Of a stretch of 64,000 nucleotides of DNA, positions 25,108 to 33,362 are shown piece after piece (position 1 is the stretch's first letter; each line of letters opens with the position of its first letter). The notes under the pieces were generated by a model. That model worked only from the letters and a program-made list of their open reading frames with translations. It did no database searches and was not told where the DNA came from. Origin of the DNA: Holdemania massiliensis AP2 (GTDB lineage Bacteria > Bacillota_I > Bacilli_A > Erysipelotrichales > Erysipelotrichaceae). Position numbers and translations under genes: made by a program. Location: assembly GCF_000327285.1 (NCBI RefSeq), contig NZ_HE998568.1, positions 136,880 to 200,879 on the forward strand. The letters are read 5' to 3'.

Positions 25108-25902
25108 TTAATCCCTCTGCGCCAGTTGAACGCTGACTTCAACGATCTGATGAATATATTGCCTGCGAACAGCGGCAAAATCGACGCTGCCCCAATCCCA
25201 GTCGCCTTCACTTTCCGATAAGGGATGGCCATCAGAAGCTAACAAAGCTGCGGTTGCCGGAACATGATAACAGGCACAAACCTGCAGCAGGGCAGAGGCT
25301 TCCATATCCACGCCGACACAGCCCAGCGAGCGCCAATACGCTTCTTTATTCAGGGTTTGACGGTACACCGCATCCGTGGTGACCGTATCGAAAGCTTTGA
25401 CTTCCAAGGTTTTTCGCATCGCTTCCCGCAGTTTAGCGCAAAGCTCAGGATGGGCAAAAGCCCAAGTTGCATCGAGAGCGTAATGACGGGATGTCCCTTC
25501 CTCACTGTGAATCCGCGTCGGAATCACAACATCGCCAACCTGTACCCGCGGATCGAAAACGCCGCATAAGCCTGCGATAATCACCTTTTTTACCCCCAGC
25601 GCCAAGAGCGTTTCCAGCGTATCTACTGCCGCTGGCGCACCATAGCCGCCTTTGGTAAAGCAGACCTGCGGATGATCTTTCAGGCGCAGACAGGGCGGGT
25701 TATCCAGAAAACAAGGCAGCCGATCGGCAATCACTTCCGTTGTGAAGTCCTGGGTCAGCTGATCCAGCGCCCGCCCCATTTCAAACAGGACGCCCACCGG
25801 CGGCAAAGTGATCGGTACCGCCGAGCCATGACGGCTTGTCACATGCCGTTGTGCGGTGATGACAGGCCGACTGAAATCCGCCGGATCAAACCAGGTATTC
25901 AT
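25108..25902 (-). CDS. Nucleoside phosphorylase (PNP/UDP family)
   Basis: The 264-residue protein has the PNP_UDP_1 fold: phosphate-binding GGYGAPAAVDTLETLLALGVKKVIIAGLCGVF (about 84-116) and ribose-binding GVDMEASALLQVC (about 198-210). A late DGHPLSES carries the family's catalytic Asp. It should split a nucleoside with phosphate into base and ribose-1-phosphate; which base cannot be read from the sequence. Its ATG overlaps the stop of the phosphodiesterase gene by 4 bases, suggesting the two act in sequence on nucleotides. Confidence 0.88.
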   Translation of the reverse strand: MNTWFDPADFSRPVITAQRHVTSRHGSAVPITLPPVGVLFEMGRALDQLTQDFTTEVIADRLPCFLDNPPCLRLKDHPQVCFTKGGYGAPAAVDTLETLLALGVKKVIIAGLCGVFDPRVQVGDVVIPTRIHSEEGTSRHYALDATWAFAHPELCAKLREAMRKTLEVKAFDTVTTDAVYRQTLNKEAYWRSLGCVGVDMEASALLQVCACYHVPATAALLASDGHPLSESEGDWDWGSVDFAAVRRQYIHQIVEVSVQLAQRD

Positions 25903-27014
25903 TCACTGTCCTCGTTGGACACCACGATGACCGGAATCATCATTTCCTCGGCACACAATCCCGCATGCTGTCCCTTAAAAGGCGGTTTCCCGTTTTCCCA
26001 CAAGCCGATGCAGCTTTCCGCAATCGCTACCGCAAAGTAATCGCCGAGAAATTCCAAGGTTCGCGGATGCGGCTGCCCTGGACCAAACAGCCCTTCTTCC
26101 AGCCATTGCGCAGAAGGTTTCAGCACAAACCGATCTCCGTATTTCGCTTCGAATTGACGGACAAACGAGTCCTGTTGGCCAGGTTTAACAAAGAACACTG
26201 TTCCCCTCGGTTCAACGGTTGGCCCAAACCGCAGGCAGTCCAATAATTCCGGATCGTCTTTTAAATTTATGTTGTCCACGTCAATTTGACCATGATCGGC
26301 AAGAATAATCAAACCGGTCCGGGGATTTAGCTGGGCTGCCAGCTGACGGCAGCGCTGATCGATCTGCTTTAATTCTTCCCTGCATTGCGGATCCGAAGGT
26401 CCTTTCGCATGCATCAATGAATCAAAATGATCCCAATAAGCATAGATAAACTGGGCATCCTGCGCTTGACTGTGCATAGCGATCTGACAGCACAGCTCAT
26501 CAAAGCTGTGCGCTCCGCCCTCACGAAATGCCGGATACAGTTCCAGCGCGGTTTTTCCAAGCTGATGCAGCTCTTCCTTCTGATTCAGAAATGGGATATG
26601 CGTATAGGAATAATCAGGATAGGAATGCGTTCCATAATAGCTGCGGTTCATGAACAGGATCAGCGAATCGTCCAGTTCTTTAAAATACTGATGCCAGCCA
26701 ATCCAGCCATTTTCCGCGGGTGATTTTCCGCTTAATACGCTGGTGGTCGCCGCCGAGGTGGTCGACGGATATACCGTTGTGACTTCTTTCAGCTGATGCC
26801 GGCGCAGAAAGCTTTCCTCATCCAGCATCGTTTCCATCAGGCGCGAGCCCATGCCGTCGATCAATAAAACAACGATCTGATCCCATGCATGATCGTTCAG
26901 CCAGGCACTCAGCTGCGGATCGGCAGGATGATGCACCTGCAGCCCCAGACGCTGACGCCAGGCGTTGATAACCCCCAGAATTCCTGTTTGATAATCAGGT
27001 TGGATCAAATTCAT
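25899..27014 (-). CDS. Type I phosphodiesterase/nucleotide pyrophosphatase (alkaline phosphatase superfamily)
   Basis: The 371-residue protein shows the metal-site start VVLLIDGMGSRL (about 45-56), the threonine nucleophile region YPSTTSAATTSVLSG (about 80-94), AYWDHFDSLMHAKGP and the ADHGQIDVDN metal motif near 260. Members hydrolyse phosphodiester or pyrophosphate bonds of nucleotides. No signal peptide is visible, so it is probably cytoplasmic. It is co-transcribed with a nucleoside phosphorylase, which suggests nucleotide breakdown and salvage. Confidence 0.87.
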   Translation of the reverse strand: MNLIQPDYQTGILGVINAWRQRLGLQVHHPADPQLSAWLNDHAWDQIVVLLIDGMGSRLMETMLDEESFLRRHQLKEVTTVYPSTTSAATTSVLSGKSPAENGWIGWHQYFKELDDSLILFMNRSYYGTHSYPDYSYTHIPFLNQKEELHQLGKTALELYPAFREGGAHSFDELCCQIAMHSQAQDAQFIYAYWDHFDSLMHAKGPSDPQCREELKQIDQRCRQLAAQLNPRTGLIILADHGQIDVDNINLKDDPELLDCLRFGPTVEPRGTVFFVKPGQQDSFVRQFEAKYGDRFVLKPSAQWLEEGLFGPGQPHPRTLEFLGDYFAVAIAESCIGLWENGKPPFKGQHAGLCAEEMMIPVIVVSNEDSE

Positions 27015-27221
27015 AGCGATACGCCTCCGTTTCTAGGTTTAAGCTAAACCTTCTTTCCACAATCCGGCAAAGCGGGTGGAAAGCTGTGATCTTTAGTTTT
27101 CATTTTACTCAATTTTCTGTTAAAGAACAAAGGTTTTAACACAAAAATACAGGTTAAGATCAAATTTTACTTTGCGATTGAAACGGGCCGAGGTAAAATA
27201 TACCGGTGAGGGATTTTAATT

Positions 27222-28583
27222 ATGGAATTATTCAATGAAATTTTCAGTCAGTTCAACGAGGTACTGTGGGGACCGCCGCTGATCATTCTGCTTTTAGGGA
27301 CGCATTGCTGGATGACCCTACGGACCCGTGGTGTGCAGCGCTGGATTTTTAAAGGAATCAAGCTGTCGGTCACCCCGGATAAAACCGAAGGCGACATCAG
27401 TCCGTTTGCGGCGCTGACCACAGCACTGGCTTCCACCATCGGAACCGGCAACATCATCGGTGTTGCGACCGCAATCGTTTCCGGCGGACCGGGAGCTGTG
27501 TTATGGACTTGGCTGACAGGCTTATTCGGAATCGCGACTAAATATGCGGAAAGCTTGATCGCAGTCAAATATCGGCGCAAAACCGAAGATGGAACTTATC
27601 TGGGCGGGGCAATGGTCGTGCTGGAAAAGATCGGTCATCCTAAGCTGGGTGTGGTGTTTGCCCTGCTGACAGGACTGGCGGCGTTCGGAATTGGCTGCAG
27701 CGTGCAGTCCAATGCGATTGCGGACGCGCTGGTGACCAACTTTGGTTTTTCCGCGCCGGTTGTTGGGGTGGTGCTGGCCGTCGTTACGTTTCTGGTCATC
27801 TTCGGCGGCGTGAAGTCCATTGCCAATGTCTGTGAAAAACTCGTGCCGTTCATGTCTTTATTTTATACCTTGGGCTGCTTTTATATCTTATTCTACAATC
27901 GGGCCTATTTGATTCCCGCGATTGAGCTGATCGTTCAGGCAGCCTTTACACCGCGGGCTATGGCTGGGGGATTTATCGGCAGTACGATCATGACAGCCTG
28001 CCGTTATGGCTGCGCACGCGGCTTGTTTTCCAATGAATCCGGGATGGGCTCCGCTCCGATTGTCGCCGCTGCCGCACAATCCCGCAACCCAGTGCGTCAG
28101 GCCCTGATCGCTTCCACCGGGACGTTCTGGGATACGGTCGTCGTTTGTCTGATCACAGGACTGGTGCTGGTTTCCAGCATTCTAGCCAATCCCGCCATTT
28201 CCACGGTCGGTCTGGAGGGCGGCACGCTGACAACCTTGTGTTTCGCACAGATTCCTGTCATCGGTACGCCGTTATTGATCTTTGGCATTCTGACGTTTGC
28301 CTATTCGACCATTTTAGGCTGGAGTTATTACGGCGAACGGTGCATGGAGTATCTGTTTGGCAAAAAGGTGCTTAAACCTTACCGCTTTCTGTGGATTATC
28401 GTGCTGTATTTGGGCTGTACGATGCAGCTGGATCTGGTGTGGACGATTGCCGACACATTGAATGGACTCATGGCGATCCCCAATTTAATTGCCGTGCTGC
28501 TTCTGACCCGCGTCATTGCTAAAGATACACGCTATTATCTGGATGAAGGACATCTGGATGAAGTCGATCCGGAAATGGAATAA
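27222..28583 (+). CDS. AGCS-family sodium:alanine/glycine symporter
   Basis: The 453-residue membrane protein has about 11 helices and the AGCS hallmarks TTALASTIGTGNIIGVATAIVSGGPGAVLWTW (about 65-95), KYAESLIAVKYR and GCARGLFSNESGMGSAPIVAAAA. It imports small neutral amino acids with sodium. A weak promoter (TTTGCG, 17 bases, TAAAAT at 27194-27199) precedes it and a strong terminator follows. It is a single-gene unit. Confidence 0.93.
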   Translation: MELFNEIFSQFNEVLWGPPLIILLLGTHCWMTLRTRGVQRWIFKGIKLSVTPDKTEGDISPFAALTTALASTIGTGNIIGVATAIVSGGPGAVLWTWLTGLFGIATKYAESLIAVKYRRKTEDGTYLGGAMVVLEKIGHPKLGVVFALLTGLAAFGIGCSVQSNAIADALVTNFGFSAPVVGVVLAVVTFLVIFGGVKSIANVCEKLVPFMSLFYTLGCFYILFYNRAYLIPAIELIVQAAFTPRAMAGGFIGSTIMTACRYGCARGLFSNESGMGSAPIVAAAAQSRNPVRQALIASTGTFWDTVVVCLITGLVLVSSILANPAISTVGLEGGTLTTLCFAQIPVIGTPLLIFGILTFAYSTILGWSYYGERCMEYLFGKKVLKPYRFLWIIVLYLGCTMQLDLVWTIADTLNGLMAIPNLIAVLLLTRVIAKDTRYYLDEGHLDEVDPEME

Positions 28584-28633
28584 AAAAATCGGAAATGCGA
28601 TTTCCTGAATGGATACCGCACTCCGATTTTTTT
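28583..28633 (+). terminator. Intrinsic terminator of the symporter gene
   Basis: AAAAAATCGGA (28583-28593) pairs with TCCGATTTTTT (28622-28632), overlapping the stop codon of the gene. Confidence 0.85.
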
Positions 28634-28711
28634 ATCTGAAGTGTTAAATTTGAGCCCTTCCTCCATTTTAACTAAGAAGCAAAAAAACGCTCGCTTCTTT
28701 GCCTTTATGTC

Positions 28712-29470
28712 TTAATTCTTATTCAATTCCCGGAGAAACCAGGCATTCAGTTCTTTCCAATCGGCCACCGGAGATTCATCCATCCTCTGTAATTCCTTTT
28801 TTATTTCAGCAACGGAGATATCCAGATAAGCATTGAGTTTGTCAATTCGCGGAATAATCTTAACTTCTGGTGAATGCTGTTTTAATTCTAAAAGGGAATA
28901 AACCTCAGTCTCAAGTGGGGTGGGAAGCTCGGCTGCCAATAGTTCTGTAAATAAGACGGGTGGTGGGGTTTTTCGGTTAAGAAGCCAGCGGCAAGCAAGA
29001 ATCGGTCTTAAGACATAAAAATACTTCTTCATTCTGACATCGTCTTTCCTTAGATATTCACGATAATTTTTTTCTGCCATGCTGAGATAATGATACAGAC
29101 TTCGTTTTACTGAGAAGTAAGCGTTCATTTCATTTTGGCAGGTTTCTAAAAATTCAGTTTCCAGATAAATAATCGGTGAATAAACCCATTCCCATAACGT
29201 AGGATTTGACTTATGCAAAAGCCTTAACGTTTTCTGAAGATCCCATCCATTGATATCCAATTCTTCCTCGATCGGCAACTCGATGACATCCCGCTTTTTC
29301 TCAAGTCTTAAATATTCTTCTTGCGGGCGAACATAGATGAATCGAACGTCATAATCACTGTCTGGTGAGGCAAAGCCCCAAGCCCGGCTTCCAGATTCTA
29401 CAGCAAGTAAAATCTTGATATTCTCTTTTGCTTCTAAGTTATGCAGCTTAGTTATGATTTGCTTCTCCAT
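28712..29470 (-). CDS. RlaP-type nucleotidyltransferase (RNA-ligase-associated)
   Basis: The 252-residue protein has the polymerase-beta nucleotidyltransferase motif in SGSRAWGFASPDSDYDVRFIYV (about residues 30-50; GS...DSDYD). A C-terminal helical part with ACRWLLNRKTPPPVLFTELL matches the uncharacterised family often found next to RtcB ligases. It probably adds a nucleotide to RNA ends during repair, which is inference from family context. The start at 29470 follows AGAGGG; an in-frame ATG at 29509 lies within rtcB. It begins one base after the rtcB stop, so the two are coupled. Confidence 0.8.
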   Translation of the reverse strand: MEKQIITKLHNLEAKENIKILLAVESGSRAWGFASPDSDYDVRFIYVRPQEEYLRLEKKRDVIELPIEEELDINGWDLQKTLRLLHKSNPTLWEWVYSPIIYLETEFLETCQNEMNAYFSVKRSLYHYLSMAEKNYREYLRKDDVRMKKYFYVLRPILACRWLLNRKTPPPVLFTELLAAELPTPLETEVYSLLELKQHSPEVKIIPRIDKLNAYLDISVAEIKKELQRMDESPVADWKELNAWFLRELNKN

Positions 29471-29471
29471 C

Positions 29472-30713
29472 TTATCCCTCTTTCTGCTTTTTCCAGGTTG
29501 GCTGTTCATCGGATGCTTTAAAGTTATAAACCGGCTTCATGATATCAATAACTTCCACGGATTCTCGAACCACATCCAAAATATCCTCCAATGATTTGTA
29601 AGCCATCGGCGCTTCATCAATCGTTTTTTTATTGACCGACGTTGTATAAATTCCTTGCATGGATGCTTCATAATCTTTTAGATCCAGTGATGCTCTCGCT
29701 TGAGCACGGGACATGATGCGTCCCGCTCCATGGGGTGCGGAATAATTCCATTCTGCATTGCCTTTTCCTAGAGCAAGAATGGATCCATTGCGCATATTGA
29801 TGGGAATCAGCACTTTCTCTGCACGGTGAGCAGCGATTGCCCCTTTGCGCAAAATCATTTCCTGTGTATCAATATAATTATGAATCGTATGGAAGGCTTC
29901 CAAATTGGTCATTCCAGTCTGATCGAGAAAAATTTCTGCCATTCGTTCACGGTTACGGCGGGCAAAGATCTGACAGATTTCAACATCATGCAGATAATCG
30001 TCCAGAAACGAACCATACAGCCAACAGAGATCTCCCGGAACAAGCAAGAACTGAGTTTCATACGAATCTTTCAACGCTTTTAAGGCTGACTGGATTTCCG
30101 ATCTTTTCCCCAATTCCTTATAGGTTCTAATGATCTCTTCCCGTTGCTTGTAGTAACCCTCTTTTCCCATATGCAGATCCACGGCCAACTGCTGATAGAA
30201 CTCCGCAACTTGTTTCCCAAGATTTCGGCTTCCAGAATGAATGATGAGAAAATAGCTCCCCTCTGTTGCACGATCAATTTCAATGAAATGATTTCCTCCA
30301 CCGAGTGTTCCCAGCGAACGCTCTAAACGACGGGTATCTCTTAGTGAACGATAACACCGAAGCTGCGTCAAATCAAAATGTTCCTTCCGACCTTCCCAGA
30401 CATTCATACCGGAAGGAATGTGATGGCAGACTTCATCGATTTTCTCAAAATCCAGTTCTTTTTCCTTCAGCTTTACGGTATACATCCCACAGCCGATATC
30501 CACGCCGACGATATTCGGACATACCTTATCTAAAACCGTCATGGTCGTTCCAATCGTGCAGCCTTTACCTTCATGGACATCCGGCATAATTCTTATTTGA
30601 CTATCCTGGGTTAAAGCATAGTCACACATTCTGCGAATCTGATCAATGGCCCCCGACTCGACGACCTTGGCATAACAAATCGCTGTATTCACTTTTCCTT
30701 TAATTTCAAACAT
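29472..30713 (-). CDS. rtcB: RtcB-family RNA-splicing ligase
   Basis: The 413-residue ligase has the RtcB landmarks: PDVHEGKGCTIGTTM (about 44-58), the manganese-site GVDIGCGMYTVKL (about 70-82), GGGNHFIEID, FLIIHSGSRNLG, and the guanylylation histidine region YSAPHGAGRIMSR. It joins 2',3'-cyclic phosphate or 3'-phosphate RNA ends to 5'-hydroxyl ends using GTP. AAAGGAGGAAAG precedes the start. The downstream RlaP-type gene and the upstream pair of WYL regulators mark this as an inducible RNA-repair locus. Confidence 0.94.
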   Translation of the reverse strand: MFEIKGKVNTAICYAKVVESGAIDQIRRMCDYALTQDSQIRIMPDVHEGKGCTIGTTMTVLDKVCPNIVGVDIGCGMYTVKLKEKELDFEKIDEVCHHIPSGMNVWEGRKEHFDLTQLRCYRSLRDTRRLERSLGTLGGGNHFIEIDRATEGSYFLIIHSGSRNLGKQVAEFYQQLAVDLHMGKEGYYKQREEIIRTYKELGKRSEIQSALKALKDSYETQFLLVPGDLCWLYGSFLDDYLHDVEICQIFARRNRERMAEIFLDQTGMTNLEAFHTIHNYIDTQEMILRKGAIAAHRAEKVLIPINMRNGSILALGKGNAEWNYSAPHGAGRIMSRAQARASLDLKDYEASMQGIYTTSVNKKTIDEAPMAYKSLEDILDVVRESVEVIDIMKPVYNFKASDEQPTWKKQKEG

Positions 30714-30738
30714 TTTCTTTCCTCCTTTTCAAGCTGCT

Positions 30739-30751
30739 GATCACGGTGATC
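30739..30751. repeat. Short inverted repeat in the rtcB leader
   Basis: GATCACGGTGATC-like dyad (GATCAC and GTGATC around one base) about 25 bases ahead of rtcB. It could be an operator or a small RNA hairpin. Confidence 0.3.
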
Positions 30752-30765
30752 TTCGCCTGTTATTT

Positions 30766-30903
30766 TTAAGCTACAATTCGAGAATAACGCTCATTCTCCA
30801 GAACCTCCATCATCCATTGATAAGGGGACAAAGTACCTCCAGCTACCATGGAAAAGATTTTAGGGACTGCGCCGGAAACCAAGATTGCCCCCTGTTCATT
30901 CAT
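30766..30903 (-). CDS. Candidate 45-aa ORF between the WYL genes and rtcB
   Basis: An ATG at 30903 opens 45 codons with plausible composition: a hydrophobic start (GAILVSGAVPKIFSMVAGG) and a charged, amphipathic end (EVLENERYSRIVA). A TACAAT box lies at 30927-30932 just upstream, but there is no clear ribosome binding site. It is on the rtcB strand and ends 52 bases before it. It may be a real small protein, a remnant of a larger gene, or chance. No family is recognised. Confidence 0.3.
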   Translation of the reverse strand: MNEQGAILVSGAVPKIFSMVAGGTLSPYQWMMEVLENERYSRIVA

Positions 30904-30956
30904 CTTTAGCGGCTGATGACAACTCTATTGTAACGATGCAATGTCTTTTGATCATG

Positions 30957-30993
30957 GAAAAAAAGCTGCGAACTTTCAAATTCCGCAGCTTCT
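30957..30993 (-). terminator. Intrinsic terminator overlapping the end of the second WYL gene
   Basis: AAGCTGCG (30964-30971) pairs with CGCAGCTT (30984-30991) and is followed by a T run on the minus strand. The stem includes the last codons of the WYL gene, so regulators and rtcB are separate transcripts. Confidence 0.75.
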
Positions 30994-31887
30994 CTGATCG
31001 ATTAATCTTTGTTTTATCAAATTCACAAAATGAACGGGTGCTTTCACTTTGAGCAAAGGTCCAAAGGAAAGAATCCGAATCACAATCTCCGTTTCATCTT
31101 CCTTATCGTAGAATAAAGTAACCTCATAGTGATTCACATCTATTTTTTGAACCCGTTTCTTGAAATGAGCGAAATGCATTAACACTCTTTCCAAAGCATT
31201 TCTTTGATCGACAAGTTCAAAGATTACACTCCTCAGCTTTAACGGATTTCTTTTTCTTAAATCCGTCGGGGGATTCTCCTTGATCGGTTGACAGCTGATA
31301 ATCCCCGCTAAGTTAATTGTATTCCCCAAGTAGCTTCCTGCGCCAATCAGCCTAAACTTATCATCTTTTTGTGAATATTCTAAATAATCTGGCTGAATTA
31401 AAACGGTCAGTTTTTGTCCATGTTTGTTTTCCTGCACAATACTTAATGGCGTATGTGTACGAATCGCCTGTAAGAGAATTCGAAAATTATTGATATACGT
31501 TTCACTTTGATAATCATCACCATCAGAATATTGATCAAAGATCAAAATATCATCAGGAATAAACAAGGGCTCAACATCAGGAAAATCAAAAGTATCCTCC
31601 GTAAACAGACGCATACGCACATCCATGCCAATCGCCTTTAACCATTGTTTCTGTAACGTTGTAAGCGGCATGGACGGGATTTTCTTGAGGCAGGTTGTCC
31701 CCTCTGTCTGAATCAGCTGCCACCGCTGATCTTTCAATGCCGGACGAATATATAGCTCACTCTCTTCAAACGCATGTTGATGGATAATTTCGCTCAACTC
31801 TGAATCGGAAAGCGGATGATCCATGGCTTGCTTCAGCAGAGCTGCAACCGTATTGTAATAGGCGCTGTATAGTTCATTGAAAAGCAT
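30976..31887 (-). CDS. WYL-domain transcriptional regulator, second of a pair
   Basis: The 303-residue protein has an N-terminal helical region and a central WYL-like beta barrel (about 125-205, PLSIVQENKHGQKLTVLIQPDYLEYSQKDDKFRLIGA). A C-terminal WCX-like extension follows (about 220-300, YEVTLFYDKEDETEIVIRILSFGPLLKV). It lacks an obvious N-terminal helix-turn-helix, unlike its partner. WYL domains bind nucleic-acid or nucleotide ligands and are common in regulators of DNA and RNA damage responses. AAGGAGGAGAACC precedes the start, 14 bases inside the partner gene. Confidence 0.75.
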   Translation of the reverse strand: MLFNELYSAYYNTVAALLKQAMDHPLSDSELSEIIHQHAFEESELYIRPALKDQRWQLIQTEGTTCLKKIPSMPLTTLQKQWLKAIGMDVRMRLFTEDTFDFPDVEPLFIPDDILIFDQYSDGDDYQSETYINNFRILLQAIRTHTPLSIVQENKHGQKLTVLIQPDYLEYSQKDDKFRLIGAGSYLGNTINLAGIISCQPIKENPPTDLRKRNPLKLRSVIFELVDQRNALERVLMHFAHFKKRVQKIDVNHYEVTLFYDKEDETEIVIRILSFGPLLKVKAPVHFVNLIKQRLIDQRSCGI

Positions 31888-33127
31888 GGTTCTCCTCCTT
31901 TTCTAAGCCATAAAGCTTATACATCTCTTCCAGATCCTCTTTAAACTGCTTTTCTAATGTTTTATTAGAAAAGCTGAATTCCGTTATACGGCAAAGAAAG
32001 GTTCGGATCCAAGGGATCAATTCACTGGCATCATAAACATCCGCGCTGAATCGGCTGGAATGCGAGTCCAGCTGTTCGACAGTGCCGCAGCGCTTCTCTC
32101 TTTCAAGCCGTCTTGGTATATGCTGCTCCTGCTCTGTATAGCGTATAGTAAATTCAACATGTTCCATTCGCATGTTCGATCCGCCTTGCGTACTGACTCC
32201 CCAAATATGGGGAAGCATGCCTTCCAGCTTTGCTCGCAGTTCATCGAAGCGATCGCTGACCTCATTGATCTGCACTGCAACAATATTGTCGATTCGGTAG
32301 GCTGAAATGCGTCGAAATCGAAAGGAATAGGCCATAAGATACTGACGTCCATTTTGTACGCTGATCATCACTTTTAACGGGATCACCGTGTTCTCATTGA
32401 TTTGCGCTTTATGCCGATTCATCATTTTCAACATCATTTCGTTTTTCCCATGAATGGCGCTAAATATATCACAGAGGATTTCACTGTCCATTGTGTCGGT
32501 TATATAGTGATGCTTAAAAGCCAAGTGATCTTCATGATTTTCCAATTTGTCTAAAAGAAAAGAACCCATTACTCCACAAGGCGCAACTTCTGAAAAGAAA
32601 TGAACTGCATCGACATCCAACAAGGGAGCTGGATCCGCTGCATGATAAACTTTCTTCTTGCTGCACATTTCGCCAACCACAATTCCTTCACGAATGTATT
32701 CATTGAGCTTTTTGCGCACTGTGGATTCATCGAAAAATCTAGGCTCTTCGAAGTCCAATAGATATTCATCGATCTGTTCCCTGATCGAATTAAACGATAA
32801 CGGATGATCCGCGGAATTGAGAATATCCATCAAGATAAAATGAAGTGTAATATCACCCTCAGTGAAGCTCTTGGTTTTCCATGCTTTGTAAAGTGGATTA
32901 TGTTTTGTAATCCGTGTATCAATCGAGAGAAAAACATTTTTCCCCTCTGCGGTCTGTCTAAATTGCATATAATCCTTAAGCCAGCTTTCTAATCGACGTT
33001 TTTCGTCATCATAAGAGCGTCCACTTTTCTTGGTAAATTCATTTCTGCTTTTAAATCCGTAAACGTAAAACTCTCGCATATAATCCCTTATTCTGCTGAA
33101 ATTTTTCACCAATTCACTATAAGCCAT
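31874..33127 (-). CDS. WYL-domain transcriptional regulator, first of a pair
   Basis: The 417-residue protein has an N-terminal winged-helix-like region (about 5-175, including LSFNSIREQIDEYLLDFEEPRFFDESTVRKKLNEY) and a WYL domain (about 235-310, NTVIPLKVMISVQNGRQYLMAYSFRFRRISAYRIDNI). A WCX-type C-terminus follows. It overlaps the second WYL gene, so the two may form a heterodimer. They are convergently placed with no target gene except the rtcB unit downstream on the same strand. GAGGTGACC precedes the start. Confidence 0.8.
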   Translation of the reverse strand: MAYSELVKNFSRIRDYMREFYVYGFKSRNEFTKKSGRSYDDEKRRLESWLKDYMQFRQTAEGKNVFLSIDTRITKHNPLYKAWKTKSFTEGDITLHFILMDILNSADHPLSFNSIREQIDEYLLDFEEPRFFDESTVRKKLNEYIREGIVVGEMCSKKKVYHAADPAPLLDVDAVHFFSEVAPCGVMGSFLLDKLENHEDHLAFKHHYITDTMDSEILCDIFSAIHGKNEMMLKMMNRHKAQINENTVIPLKVMISVQNGRQYLMAYSFRFRRISAYRIDNIVAVQINEVSDRFDELRAKLEGMLPHIWGVSTQGGSNMRMEHVEFTIRYTEQEQHIPRRLEREKRCGTVEQLDSHSSRFSADVYDASELIPWIRTFLCRITEFSFSNKTLEKQFKEDLEEMYKLYGLEKEENHAFQ

Positions 33128-33273
33128 AGACTGGTCACCTCTTTTTTCTGCCTTTATCCATCAATAATGAATTTCTACAGTAAACGATAAGACGGTTGGC
33201 ATTCGTTATGCCCTATCCTTCAACTATTATCACACAAAGAAAACAGAACAGGAATACATTGTGCTTACAAATC

Positions 33274-33316
33274 AAAAAAGGCCATCCTTAGCTTTGTTCA
33301 TTCTAATGATGACCTT
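33274..33316 (-). terminator. Intrinsic terminator of the M18 aminopeptidase gene
   Basis: AAGGCCATC (33278-33286) pairs with GATGACCTT (33308-33316), with one G-T pair; a T run follows on the minus strand. Confidence 0.75.
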
Positions 33317-33362
33317 ATCTTTAGTTTATGATTTTGGAATTGAGGATCGGCAATAAATCCGA

